A DNA stretch of 15,725 bases from JAMXLO01 sp046732975 (GCA_046732975.1 JBKPOG010000227.1:1-15725), one strand, 5' to 3'. Counted from the stretch's first letter, positions 1 to 7,442 are shown. A program made the numbers and translations. Notes: generated by a model from the letters alone, not told the origin.

Positions 1-750
1 GCGATGACGGCGCAGACGCTGGGTTTCGATCGGCCGGCCGCCAATTCGCTCGATGCCGTCTCCGATCGGGACTTCGCGCTGGAGTATCTGAGCGCCGCAG
101 CGACCTCCGCCATGCATCTGTCGCGCTTCGCCGAGGAGATCGTTCTCTGGTGCTCGGCACCGTGGCGGTTTATCCGGCTGTCGGACGCTTTCACCACCGG
201 CAGTTCGATCATGCCGCAAAAGCGCAACCCCGATGCCGCCGAACTGGCGCGGGCGAAGACCGGCCGGATCACCGGAGCGCTGGTAGGTCTGCTGACCGTG
301 ATGAAGGGCTTGCCGCTCGCCTATGCCAAGGACATGCAGGAGGACAAGGAACCGGTGTTCGATGCGACCGAGGCCTGGGGGCTGTCGCTGGCCGCCATCG
401 CCGGCATGGTGCGTGACATGGCGCCCGACACGGCGCGGATGCGCGAACTCGCCGGCGCCGGCTTTGCCACGGCAACCGACTTGGCGGACTGGCTCGTGCG
501 CGTTCTGCAGCTGCCGTTTCGCGACGCGCACCACCTCACCGGGCGGCTGGTGGCGAAGGCCGAGGCAAAGGGCTGCGACCTGGCCGGGCTCACCTTGGAG
601 GACATGCAGACGGAGGAGCCGCGCATCACCGCCGATGTGTTCTCCGTCCTGACCGTCGAGGCCTCGGTCGCTTCGCGCACCAGCTTCGGCGGCACCGCAC
701 CATCGAACGTGGCACGTCAGGCAGCTCGGTGGCAGGCGGCGCTGGCATGA
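1..750 (+). CDS. argH: Argininosuccinate lyase, C-terminal part (5' end outside window)
   Basis: ArgH cleaves argininosuccinate to arginine and fumarate, the last step of arginine synthesis, in the cytoplasm. The visible protein has about 249 residues and is open to the left edge. The family is usually about 460 residues, so roughly the N-terminal 210 are missing and the ATG at position 4 is an internal methionine. The fumarate-lyase superfamily signature GSSIMPQKRNP lies at residues 66-76 counted from that methionine. It is followed by the family-typical stretch LPLAYAKDMQEDKEPVFDA. The C-terminal domain ends normally at a TGA whose bases overlap the ATG of the next gene (ATGA at 747-750), so translation of the two is probably coupled. 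No defect is visible in the part present. The identification is firm. Confidence 0.96.
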   Translation, partial: AMTAQTLGFDRPAANSLDAVSDRDFALEYLSAAATSAMHLSRFAEEIVLWCSAPWRFIRLSDAFTTGSSIMPQKRNPDAAELARAKTGRITGALVGLLTVMKGLPLAYAKDMQEDKEPVFDATEAWGLSLAAIAGMVRDMAPDTARMRELAGAGFATATDLADWLVRVLQLPFRDAHHLTGRLVAKAEAKGCDLAGLTLEDMQTEEPRITADVFSVLTVEASVASRTSFGGTAPSNVARQAARWQAALA

Positions 751-875
751 AGCCGGCGCTGTTCGCTGCGGCGCTGGCGTGCACGATACTGGCAGCGTGC
801 GGCAAGAAGGGGCCACCGGACGCACCGGGTCCACCAGACCAGATCACCTGGCCAAGGACCTATCCGACACACTGA
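747..875 (+). CDS. lptM: LptM (YifL)-type small lipoprotein
   Basis: This 42-residue ORF starts with the ATG that overlaps the argH stop codon and ends at the TGA at 873-875. It has a basic start (MKP), a short hydrophobic stretch and a lipobox LAAC with the lipidated Cys at residue 18. Immediately after comes CGKKGP, the hallmark of LptM/YifL lipoproteins, and then a Pro-rich tail. In E. coli LptM helps oxidative maturation of the LPS translocon protein LptD at the outer membrane. In many alphaproteobacteria a similar small lipoprotein gene lies between argH and lysA. Here lysA does not follow, and the last 16 bases overlap the 3' end of the convergent diguanylate cyclase gene. The lipoprotein call is strong. 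The specific LptM role is inferred from motif and position. Confidence 0.85.
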   Translation: MKPALFAAALACTILAACGKKGPPDAPGPPDQITWPRTYPTH

Positions 876-1690
876 CCGGCCGCGCGCTCATTATAGCCCT
901 TGGCGATCAGCGCGTTGCCGAGTTGCCCGTCCATGCCGTCGATATGGCGCAGCAGCCATTCCTGCAGGTAGCGCAGGACCAGGCTGATACTGCCTTCGGC
1001 ATCGTCAGCCACCAGGTTGCGCAGGTCGTGCAGCAGGCGGCGGTGCTCCTGCCTATGCTCCGCCAACTGCTCCAGCCCATATTGCTGCATCAGCCGCTCT
1101 TCGTTGGCGAAATGGCTCGCAGTACAGCGAAGCAGAGTGCTCAACTGAGCCCTGTGCTCCGTCTCTGCACCGTCTCTCAGTGCGGCAGACAGTCGCTCGA
1201 TTGCCTGAGCAAGTAATACGTGCTCATCGTCGAGCACGCGGATGCCCACAGTGTGAGCGGCGACCCAGGTCTCGGGCTGCAGCGTCGCGGTTTCGATATT
1301 CGCTCGACCCGTGGCCCACTCGAAGCGGTTTCTGCCGGAGCGCTTGGCACGATACATCGCGGCATCGGCTGCCAGCAGCAGGTTATCGACCGTTCCAGCA
1401 TGTTCTGGCCACGTGGCAAGCCCGATGCTGATGCCGATGCTGACCGCGTGCGACCCAAGCTCGAATGGCTGCATCATTGCAGCGATCAGCCGCTGCGCGA
1501 CCAAAGCTGCCCCTTCGCTATCCCGAACCTGCGGCAGCAGAACGGCGAACTCGTCGCCGCCGAGACGCGCCAGTGTGTCGTTGTCGCGCACGCAGCCCTG
1601 CAGTCGCTGTCCCACGAGCCGCAGAGCCGCATCGCCAGCGTCATGACCAAAGGTGTCGTTCACCAGCTTGAACCCGTCGAGATCTGCCAT
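860..1690 (-). CDS. Frameshifted diguanylate cyclase, C-terminal part: GGDEF catalytic core plus bacteriohemerythrin
   Basis: This is the downstream piece (276 residues) of a PAS-GGDEF-hemerythrin protein. The ATG at 1690 is probably only an internal Met of LLMADLDGFK; the true reading enters from the upstream ORF after a one-base shift. GGDEF enzymes make cyclic di-GMP from two GTP. The active-site GGDEF is at residues 44-48. The inhibitory I-site RxxD (RDND) is at 35-38, exactly five residues before it, so product inhibition is expected. From about residue 139 a hemerythrin-like domain follows. All seven expected di-iron ligands can be placed: His157, His193/Glu197 (HxxxE), His212/His216 (HxxxH) and His249/Asp254 (HxxxxD). 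Such domains bind O2 or sense redox state. The gene stops at TAG 860-862, inside the convergent lptM. Confidence 0.87.
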   Translation of the reverse strand: MADLDGFKLVNDTFGHDAGDAALRLVGQRLQGCVRDNDTLARLGGDEFAVLLPQVRDSEGAALVAQRLIAAMMQPFELGSHAVSIGISIGLATWPEHAGTVDNLLLAADAAMYRAKRSGRNRFEWATGRANIETATLQPETWVAAHTVGIRVLDDEHVLLAQAIERLSAALRDGAETEHRAQLSTLLRCTASHFANEERLMQQYGLEQLAEHRQEHRRLLHDLRNLVADDAEGSISLVLRYLQEWLLRHIDGMDGQLGNALIAKGYNERAAGQCVG

Positions 1691-2213
1691 GAGCAGGGCG
1701 AACGGTGCGACCCTCCCGCCGCGCCGAACGCACAGTCTGATGCAGGCGATCGGTTAGCCGCGCGCGGTTGGCCAAGCCGGTCAGTGAGTCCGTATACGCC
1801 AGATAGGCAAGCTGCTCCCGGGCCCTGTGCTGCTCGCTCACGTCCCATGCAAAAGCGATAGTGGCGGCCTTTCCGTTTGCTGCGGCGGGCCCCAGGCAAA
1901 GCTCTAGATCAAAGGATGAGCCATCGGATCGCCGGCCCGTGCCAAAATAGCGAATTGGTGCCTGCTCGGCGGCACTTAGCGCGTCGGCGAGTCCATCATC
2001 AGGGCCGCTGCTCACAAGGTTCTCGAATCTTGCACCGACCAGCGCGTCGGCTGATTGGAACAGCGCATGAAATGCAGGATTGGCAAAAGTAATTTGTCCC
2101 TCGCGCATCATCGCAAGCGCGATCATCCTGCTGTCGACCAGTATCGAGCCGAGCGATTGTTCATCCATCCGGTGGCGCTCGTCAGGATGGAGCTGGCCTA
2201 GATTGCTGTTCAT
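1641..2213 (-). CDS. Frameshifted diguanylate cyclase, N-terminal part: PAS domain and start of GGDEF domain
   Basis: This is the upstream piece of the same gene. A PAS-like sensor domain (FANPAFHALF, then a core ending in FAWDVSEQ) covers about 110 residues. It runs into the opening of a GGDEF domain, LAYLAYTDSLTGLANRARL. After the residues RREG the frame continues into unrelated Arg-rich sequence and stops at 1641, while the matching GGDEF sequence (VAPFALLMADLDGFK) continues in the +1 frame. Removing one base would give a single protein of about 450 residues. The start is uncertain: ATG 2213 is chosen here. A GTG at 2231 and an ATG at 2168 are alternatives, and none has a strong ribosome-binding site. 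It lies 3' of the polysaccharide genes, on the same strand, after a gap of about 100 bases. Confidence 0.8.
   Translation of the reverse strand: MNSNLGQLHPDERHRMDEQSLGSILVDSRMIALAMMREGQITFANPAFHALFQSADALVGARFENLVSSGPDDGLADALSAAEQAPIRYFGTGRRSDGSSFDLELCLGPAAANGKAATIAFAWDVSEQHRAREQLAYLAYTDSLTGLANRARLTDRLHQTVRSARREGRTVRPAHGRSRRVQAGERHLWS
1711..1717 (-). other. Frameshift site in the diguanylate cyclase gene
   Basis: The plus strand reads CCCTCCC here (GGGAGGG on the coding strand). Upstream of it the PAS/GGDEF-start frame is coding; downstream the GGDEF-hemerythrin frame is coding. The shift is equivalent to one extra base. Dropping one G would give RREVAPFALLMADLDGFK, which reads as normal GGDEF-domain sequence. 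A short G-rich tract is a plausible place for slippage or for a sequencing error. Confidence 0.75.
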
Positions 2214-2302
2214 ATGAACTTGCGCCCGCACAATGCGTCATGATGGCAAGGCGCTCTTAAGACTTTATGTAGGCTGACTTGCAGGTTGGCCGAGAAGTTG
2301 AA

Positions 2303-2314
2303 TTGCTGCAGCAA
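2303..2314. repeat. 12-bp perfect palindrome between glycosyltransferase stop and diguanylate cyclase
   Basis: TTGCTGCAGCAA is self-complementary. It lies just after the stop codon (2318-2320) of the methyltransferase-glycosyltransferase gene and about 90 bases before the diguanylate cyclase start. It could be an operator for the cyclase or part of a 3' structure. There is no T-run to support a terminator, and I found no convincing -35/-10 pair in the gap. Confidence 0.35.
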
Positions 2315-2317
2315 GCA

Positions 2318-4003
2318 TCATACTGCCGGCGCGAGATCCGCCAGTCGCGCCCGCAACGCCAGGTTCAGTTCGTCGCGCCGCGCCCACAGGGAGCGATACC
2401 ACGCGATCCGCTGGCTCACCTGATACGCCAGCATACGCTCGCCGGCGACATACTGGCGCGCCGCATCGCCGAGAGCGCGCGCCAATTCCGGCATCGCCAC
2501 CAAGCGCAGAAGCCGGTCGCGCAATTCGTCAGCGTCGTGGAACAGCAGGCCAGTGCTGCCATCCTCGACGCTATCGGAGTACATAATATGGCTGGCGACC
2601 GTGGCGACCCTGCAGGCGCCGGCCTCGATGAACTTCAAATCCGACTTGGCACGATTGAATGGCGTATCGGCCAACGGCATCAGCGAGATCTCGCATTGCC
2701 CGAGCAGCGTCATATAGTTTTCGTGGTCGCAGGTCGGCGTGAACCGCTTGTGTGATGTGTGCAGTGCGTCGAAAAATGCCCGGTCGTGGACCACACTGAA
2801 GCGCAGCCGGTCGCCCGCCTTCTGTGCGACCTCGTTCAGCACCGGCATCAGCGGGGCCCAGTCACGCTCGCGGTTCAGCGCGCCGAAGAACAGCGTCAGA
2901 ATCTGCGGATCGAGAAAGTTGCGCAGGTCGGGCAGGGCGCGGATGGCGTTGGGAAATACTGCAATTTCGGGATTGCGCGTTCGTAGCACCGCGGCAAGCG
3001 CCGGCGTACTCACCTGAACCGCGTGAACCCCTCTGAACGCCAGCTGATCCTCGGCATCGAGCATACCGAAATGGTCGGGGTGGTCGTCGAACTCGGTGAC
3101 GATCACCCAGCCCTCGGACAGCAGCTTGCTGATCACCTGCGCCCCACGCTCACCGGAAAGCAGCGGGCGATGCAGAATGAAGATGTGCGGTGTATCGGGA
3201 GCCGGAGTGGTGACCTCCGACACGCCGATCTGGGTCAGCACGCCAGGATCGCTGCGCAGCGCCTGCATCGGGTACACGATGCGCACATGCGAAACGCCGC
3301 CGACGGGCGCCAGCATGCTGGAAGCGACCGACAGCATCGGCCGCGGTCGCTTCACCGCGCGCCAGACATACTGCAAGGGGGCGGCGCGCCGCGCATAGGC
3401 CGCCGGATCGACACCAAGGTTGTGCAGCGCGGGTGCAATCGCGGTGGCGAACTCTTCCGCCTTCTCGGCATCGAACACGCGCGGACTGACGTCGTGCGGC
3501 AATAACCCCGCCGCCTCCAGGCCTTCGCGCATGCTGTCCAGGCTGAACCAGCGCAGATGCGTCTCGTCGAGCAGGCCATCCGGCTCGTATTTCCAGGTGC
3601 CGCGCAGCAGTCGATCGGCGAAGCTCCAGTGGTGCACGTTCGGCACGCAGATGACCATGGTGCCGTCTTCGCTCAGCGCTTCGGCATGCCGGCGCAACAC
3701 CGCCCATGGATCGCGCAGATGCTCGAGGACGTCGCCATAGATGATGCAGTCGATCGGCCGATCCAGAGCGAACGGCAGCGGGTTCCGCTCGACGTCCACC
3801 GCGGCCACCTGATCGAGTCGTCGAGCGGCCAGTTCTGCCGCGGTCGCGTCGGGTTCAATACCAAGCAGCAGCGCGCGAGGATTGAAACGCCGATATGCCG
3901 CGCCCAACGCACCGCCATTGCAGCCGACATCGAGCACGCTCTGGGCCGTCAGCGGGATGCGCTCGAGCAGGTCGGTGTTCGCGAAATCTGGGTAACGGGT
4001 CAT
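2318..4003 (-). CDS. Methyltransferase-glycosyltransferase fusion protein
   Basis: This bifunctional protein has about 561 residues with the start used here. Residues 1-170 form a class I SAM-dependent methyltransferase. Motif I is VLDVGCNGGALG at about 23-34, an acidic strand end GIEPD is at 48-52, and the motif DVLEHLRDPW is at 91-100. From about residue 235 to 550 there is a GT-B-type glycosyltransferase similar to group 1/GT4 proteins. Its C-terminal donor-site region includes RAKSDLKFIEAGA (451-463) and GSTGLLFHDADELRDRL. A role in modifying and extending a surface glycan is inferred; donor and acceptor are unknown. The ATG at 4003 is chosen because MTRYPDF directly precedes the methyltransferase fold and leaves 25 bases after the previous stop. 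The ATG at 4063 would overlap that gene by 35 bases. The frame stays open to 4216, but that upstream part overlaps the pyruvyl transferase gene and looks non-coding. Confidence 0.85.
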   Translation of the reverse strand: MTRYPDFANTDLLERIPLTAQSVLDVGCNGGALGAAYRRFNPRALLLGIEPDATAAELAARRLDQVAAVDVERNPLPFALDRPIDCIIYGDVLEHLRDPWAVLRRHAEALSEDGTMVICVPNVHHWSFADRLLRGTWKYEPDGLLDETHLRWFSLDSMREGLEAAGLLPHDVSPRVFDAEKAEEFATAIAPALHNLGVDPAAYARRAAPLQYVWRAVKRPRPMLSVASSMLAPVGGVSHVRIVYPMQALRSDPGVLTQIGVSEVTTPAPDTPHIFILHRPLLSGERGAQVISKLLSEGWVIVTEFDDHPDHFGMLDAEDQLAFRGVHAVQVSTPALAAVLRTRNPEIAVFPNAIRALPDLRNFLDPQILTLFFGALNRERDWAPLMPVLNEVAQKAGDRLRFSVVHDRAFFDALHTSHKRFTPTCDHENYMTLLGQCEISLMPLADTPFNRAKSDLKFIEAGACRVATVASHIMYSDSVEDGSTGLLFHDADELRDRLLRLVAMPELARALGDAARQYVAGERMLAYQVSQRIAWYRSLWARRDELNLALRARLADLAPAV

Positions 4004-4028
4004 GCGCGGGGCGGCGACCTGACGTGGA

Positions 4029-4955
4029 TCAGCCGCCGTGGTAGGCGGAATTGCCGACGCCATGCAAGGCAGAAGCGCCGTCCCGAAATGGGTCTCGTTG
4101 CAGTGTGTCGAGCCGCTCGAGCATGCGGCAGCGAGCGCGGTCCAGCGCAATCGCGTCCGATAGCTGCGGTTCGGCGCGGGCGGCGGCAGCCAGGGCGCGG
4201 GCCGCTCGCTCGACAAACCACCGTCCGGCCACGCAACTCAGCCCAACCTGTGTCCTCGCGAGTAAACGGCGACCAGCGCGCATCCCCGCCAAGCGCGATG
4301 CATGCAGGCGTTCGGCGGGCGATGATGCGGAGAGTGGGTGGAATCGAATCCGGAGGTCAATCGTGTCGGCCCAGTCATGCCACTTCGCACGATGGACGGC
4401 GACCAGCGGACGCAAAGCGACCCAGGGCACGCGCATCGCATCGGCGACAATGGCTCCGTGCATAGCCTCGCTCAGCAACAGTCGGCAGGTACGGATCGCC
4501 GCGATGATCGCGTCGGGATCATCGCGCGGGTCGATCAGGGTCATGCCGGCGGCGACCGCTGCCTCGGCCCAGGCGCCGCGACCGAGGCTCTCGAAATGCG
4601 GCATGAATCCGATTGCCCGACCCCCGTCTGCGGACGGGACCGGAAGCAGGATGGCTGGATCGCCAAGGCCACATGTTGTGGGCAGACGCAGAACCCGCGC
4701 TGTGCGCGGGCCGCGGACCCAGTGAATGACCCAACGCGCATCTATTGCCGGACTGCTCTCGTAACCACCGTAACCGGCACCGGCGACCAGCTTGACAGCG
4801 TCGGCCGGATGACGCGCGTCGAGCACAGAGCCAATGCCCAGAAACAGCACAGCGGCATCGTCATCGAAAAAGTCAGGCAACAGGCACGGCCACAGCAGGC
4901 GGTTCAGTTCGTCACCGAAATTTCGTTCGCTGCCGCACCACCGGTAGAGCTGCAC
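4029..4955 (-). CDS. Polysaccharide pyruvyl transferase-family protein
   Basis: This 308-residue protein resembles the PS_pyruv_trans family, whose members transfer a pyruvyl ketal from phosphoenolpyruvate to sugars of exopolysaccharides or cell-wall polymers. Features seen are GDELN near the N terminus (14-18), FLGIGSVL (38-45), RGPRTA (81-86), GLGDPAILLP (96-105), GFMPH (116-120) and the conserved motif LLSEAMHGAIVADA (160-173). The start is a GTG four bases after the stop of the upstream GT2 gene, so the two are very likely co-transcribed and translationally coupled. Some members have lost pyruvyl transfer activity and act on other substrates, so the exact reaction is not certain. The family assignment is firm. 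Confidence 0.88.
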   Translation of the reverse strand: MQLYRWCGSERNFGDELNRLLWPCLLPDFFDDDAAVLFLGIGSVLDARHPADAVKLVAGAGYGGYESSPAIDARWVIHWVRGPRTARVLRLPTTCGLGDPAILLPVPSADGGRAIGFMPHFESLGRGAWAEAAVAAGMTLIDPRDDPDAIIAAIRTCRLLLSEAMHGAIVADAMRVPWVALRPLVAVHRAKWHDWADTIDLRIRFHPLSASSPAERLHASRLAGMRAGRRLLARTQVGLSCVAGRWFVERAARALAAAARAEPQLSDAIALDRARCRMLERLDTLQRDPFRDGASALHGVGNSAYHGG

Positions 4956-4959
4956 TCGA

Positions 4960-5886
4960 CTAGCCGTCTGCAGTCAGCGCGTCACCGAGAGCAGCGCGCA
5001 GGAAGCCGGTGGCGTAGGCGAGACGCCAGCGAAAGGCCAGCAACCGATCGCTGCTGCGCGGAAGCAGGCCAGTCGGCGCGCACGCGACCGCCACAGCGAA
5101 GCGGCGAGGCAATTCCCACCAGACGGAACGCGCACGTCCAAGCTGGCGGCGGGTGCGTACGGTGGACACGCCCTGCCAGTAAAGGCGCGACAACAGCCAC
5201 GCTGGCGTCAGGCGCGACGCCTGGATCTGGTGCTCGACGACGATTCGCGAGTCGTAGCGAGCCGAATGTCCGGCGTCCTGCAGGCGCCAGGCGACCTGCA
5301 CTTCCTCATCCGACAGCAATCCTCTTCCATCACGGCCGCTGTGCCGCCCGAAGCCGCCAAGCGCCAGCAGCGTTGGCACGTGCACCACGATATTGGCGCC
5401 ATACGGTTCCAGTCCCGGCGGCAGCGCCGGTGAGCGGTATTCGCCTTGACCCTCGTATTCGATGATCGACAGCGTTCCGCGGAGTTGCCGCGGCCACCAT
5501 GAGGGCAACGGCGCCTCCCAGCGCGGCATGATGCGACCGCCTATCAGCGCTGGCGGTTCTCTCTCGGCGATCGCTGCGGCGATCCGTTCGATCCAGTCGG
5601 GTGCAGGAATGGCGTCATCGTCGATGTAGGCAATGTAACCGCTGCGCGCAGCTTGCGCGCCGATGTTACGCGCCAAGCTGATCCCTGGCTGCTCGACACG
5701 CTGCAACCGGGCGCGGGGAATGTCAGCGATCAGGTGCGCCAGATGGGCGGCATTGCTGGAGCGTGATGCGCTGTCCACCACCAGGATATCGAACCGATCA
5801 CCCACTGTCTGGCACTGCAGCCCACGCAGACAGTCCTGCAGATAGGCAGGGCGATCTCGGGTGCAGATGCAGACGGTGATATCCAT
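4960..5886 (-). CDS. Family 2 glycosyltransferase (GT-A fold)
   Basis: This 308-residue inverting glycosyltransferase would use a nucleotide-sugar donor at the inner face of the membrane. The GT2 signature is complete. It opens with DITVCICTRDRPAYL, followed by the nucleotide-binding strand FDILVVDSAS (32-41) and QPGISLARNIGAQAA. The metal-binding DxD-type motif YIDDDA lies at 87-92, and the acceptor-side acidic motif SDEEVQVAWRL at about 192-202. No confident membrane segments were seen, though the C-terminal region is hydrophobic and basic and may sit on the membrane. It begins the run GT2, pyruvyl transferase, methyltransferase-GT. About 208 bases separate its start from the ugd stop. The ribosome-binding site is weak. 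The sugar transferred cannot be told from sequence; UDP-glucuronate is an attractive guess because of ugd. Confidence 0.93.
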   Translation of the reverse strand: MDITVCICTRDRPAYLQDCLRGLQCQTVGDRFDILVVDSASRSSNAAHLAHLIADIPRARLQRVEQPGISLARNIGAQAARSGYIAYIDDDAIPAPDWIERIAAAIAEREPPALIGGRIMPRWEAPLPSWWPRQLRGTLSIIEYEGQGEYRSPALPPGLEPYGANIVVHVPTLLALGGFGRHSGRDGRGLLSDEEVQVAWRLQDAGHSARYDSRIVVEHQIQASRLTPAWLLSRLYWQGVSTVRTRRQLGRARSVWWELPRRFAVAVACAPTGLLPRSSDRLLAFRWRLAYATGFLRAALGDALTADG

Positions 5887-6094
5887 GTGACATCGCGATC
5901 AACCAGCGCTGAGCGAGAAGTCCAGATGGTGTTCGGCGCAATCCGCACGCAAGCGGATCCCTGGGCAGTTACAGGTGCCGCTGTTCAGGTTTCCGCTTTT
6001 TGCCGCAACGCCGCTTCAACTGGCTTGCACAGCCCGTCAGCACTTTCAGTTATTGCCGATGCTAGGTGACACCCGTTCACAAGCCGCTAACGCG

Positions 6095-7411
6095 CTACGC
6101 GCTGTCCGGTCTACCGATACAATGGTAGTCGAATCCCGCCTGCCGCATTGCGATCGGATCATAGACGTTGCGCAAATCGACCAGCACCCGCCCGCGCATG
6201 CTATCGCGGAGCCGAATGGGGCTGAGCGCACGGAACTCGTTCCACTCGGTGATCAGCACCAACGCATCGGCACCCTTCGCGGCATCGAAAGCATCGCGAC
6301 AATAGGTCACGCACTCGGGGAGCACGGGCTTCGCCTGGCGCATGCCCTCGGGGTCGAACGCACGGATCTTTGCGCCATCGCCCGCCAGGCGCGCGACGAT
6401 CGACAACGACGGCGCGTCGCGCATATCGTCGGTTTCAGGCTTGAAGGTCAAGCCGAGTATGGCGACGGTTTTTCCGCGCACCGAGCCTCCGCAGGCAGAA
6501 ATGACCCGCTTCGCCATGTGCGACTTCCGCGCCTCATTCACGGCGACCGTGGTCTCAACCAGGCGCGATGGTGCATCATAGTCCTGCGCAGTGCGCATCA
6601 GCGCCAGCGTATCCTTGGGGAAACACGATCCGCCATAGCCTGGCCCCGCGTGCAGGAACTTGCGTCCGATGCGGCCATCCAGACCGATGCCGCGCGCCAC
6701 GTCGTGCACATCGGCACCAACCTTCTCGCACAGATCGGCCATCTCATTGATGAAGGTGACCTTCATCGCCAGGAAAGCGTTGGCCGCGTATTTGGTCAGT
6801 TCCGCCGTCTCAATGCCTGTGAACACGATTGGCGCCTCGATCAGGTAGAGCGGGCGATACAGCTGCCGCAGCACCTCCCGCGCGCGCTCGCTTTCGGTGC
6901 CGATCACCACCCGATCCGGCCGCATGAAGTCGCCAATCGCGTTACCCTCCCGCAGGAATTCCGGATTAGAGGCGACGTCGAACTCGAGGTCGGGTCGGGT
7001 GGAGCGCACGATCTCCGCAATGCGGCGGCTGGTGCCCACCGGGACCGTTGACTTGGTAATGATCACCGAATATCCGCTCAGCGCCATGGCGACCTGCTCG
7101 GCTGCGGCGAACACATAGGACAGGTCGGCGTGGCCATCGCCGCGACGCGTCGGCGTGCCAACGGCAATGAACACCGCCTCGGCATCGCGAACCGCGGATG
7201 GGAGATCGGCGGTGAAGGTGAGCCGGCCGGCTGCGACGTTTCCCGCTACCAGCTTCTCCAGACCCGGTTCATAGATCGGCATGCGACCCTCATGCAGGGC
7301 CGCAAGTTTGTCGCCATCTACCTCAACCACGGCGACGTCAGTACCAAACTCGGCGAAGCAGGCGCCTGAAACCAGGCCGACATAGCCGCCGCCGATCATC
7401 GCAATACGCAT
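6095..7411 (-). CDS. ugd: UDP-glucose 6-dehydrogenase
   Basis: Ugd oxidises UDP-glucose to UDP-glucuronate with two NAD+, supplying a precursor for acidic exopolysaccharides. At 438 residues it has the normal length for the family. The N-terminal Rossmann motif MIGGGYVGLVSG (5-16) binds NAD. Further family motifs are VGTPTRRGDG, ITKSTVPVGTS, NPEFLREGNAI and ELTKYAANAFLA, with the catalytic Cys263 in GYGGSCFPKD. The C-terminal domain contains ILGLTFKPETDDMRD, also diagnostic. It is the first gene of the polysaccharide block and is transcribed toward the glycosyltransferases. AAGG lies about 11 bases before the ATG, and a small perfect hairpin sits just upstream of that. No fault is visible. 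Confidence 0.97.
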   Translation of the reverse strand: MRIAMIGGGYVGLVSGACFAEFGTDVAVVEVDGDKLAALHEGRMPIYEPGLEKLVAGNVAAGRLTFTADLPSAVRDAEAVFIAVGTPTRRGDGHADLSYVFAAAEQVAMALSGYSVIITKSTVPVGTSRRIAEIVRSTRPDLEFDVASNPEFLREGNAIGDFMRPDRVVIGTESERAREVLRQLYRPLYLIEAPIVFTGIETAELTKYAANAFLAMKVTFINEMADLCEKVGADVHDVARGIGLDGRIGRKFLHAGPGYGGSCFPKDTLALMRTAQDYDAPSRLVETTVAVNEARKSHMAKRVISACGGSVRGKTVAILGLTFKPETDDMRDAPSLSIVARLAGDGAKIRAFDPEGMRQAKPVLPECVTYCRDAFDAAKGADALVLITEWNEFRALSPIRLRDSMRGRVLVDLRNVYDPIAMRQAGFDYHCIGRPDSA

Positions 7412-7426
7412 GTATGCGAACCCTTA

Positions 7427-7442
7427 CGCTGGTGCGCCAGCG
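7427..7442. promoter_or_regulatory. Small hairpin in the ugd leader
   Basis: CGCTGG-TGCG-CCAGCG is a perfect 6-bp stem with a 4-base loop. It lies 16-31 bases upstream of the ugd ATG, next to the AAGG that probably serves as ribosome-binding site. It could influence translation initiation. It has no following U-run, so a terminator is unlikely. Chance occurrence in GC-rich DNA is possible. Confidence 0.35.

Noticed and set aside
779..1216. Plus-strand ORF of 145 residues after argH
   Set aside because: It overlaps the lipoprotein gene in another frame and the hemerythrin coding region in antisense; lptM explains the start of this stretch better.
1641..1720. Programmed ribosomal frameshift in the diguanylate cyclase
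   Set aside because: A +1 shift here lacks a recognisable stop codon or stimulator at the slip point; mutation or sequencing error is simpler.
4004..4216. N-terminal extension of the methyltransferase-glycosyltransferase to 4216
   Set aside because: The extension lies within the pyruvyl transferase gene and does not resemble the methyltransferase fold; starts at 4003 or 4063 are more plausible.
3557..5465. Long plus-strand ORFs of 302 and 375 residues opposite the polysaccharide genes
   Set aside because: They are antisense to genes with clear family motifs, have no domain of their own, and are Arg/Pro/Ala-rich as expected for shadows in GC-rich DNA.
5887..6094. A hidden gene or terminator in the ugd-GT2 gap
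   Set aside because: No ORF with coding features and no stem followed by a T-run was found in these 208 bases.
5975..7051. Plus-strand ORF of 358 residues opposite ugd
   Set aside because: It lies almost entirely antisense to a complete ugd and shows no recognisable domain.
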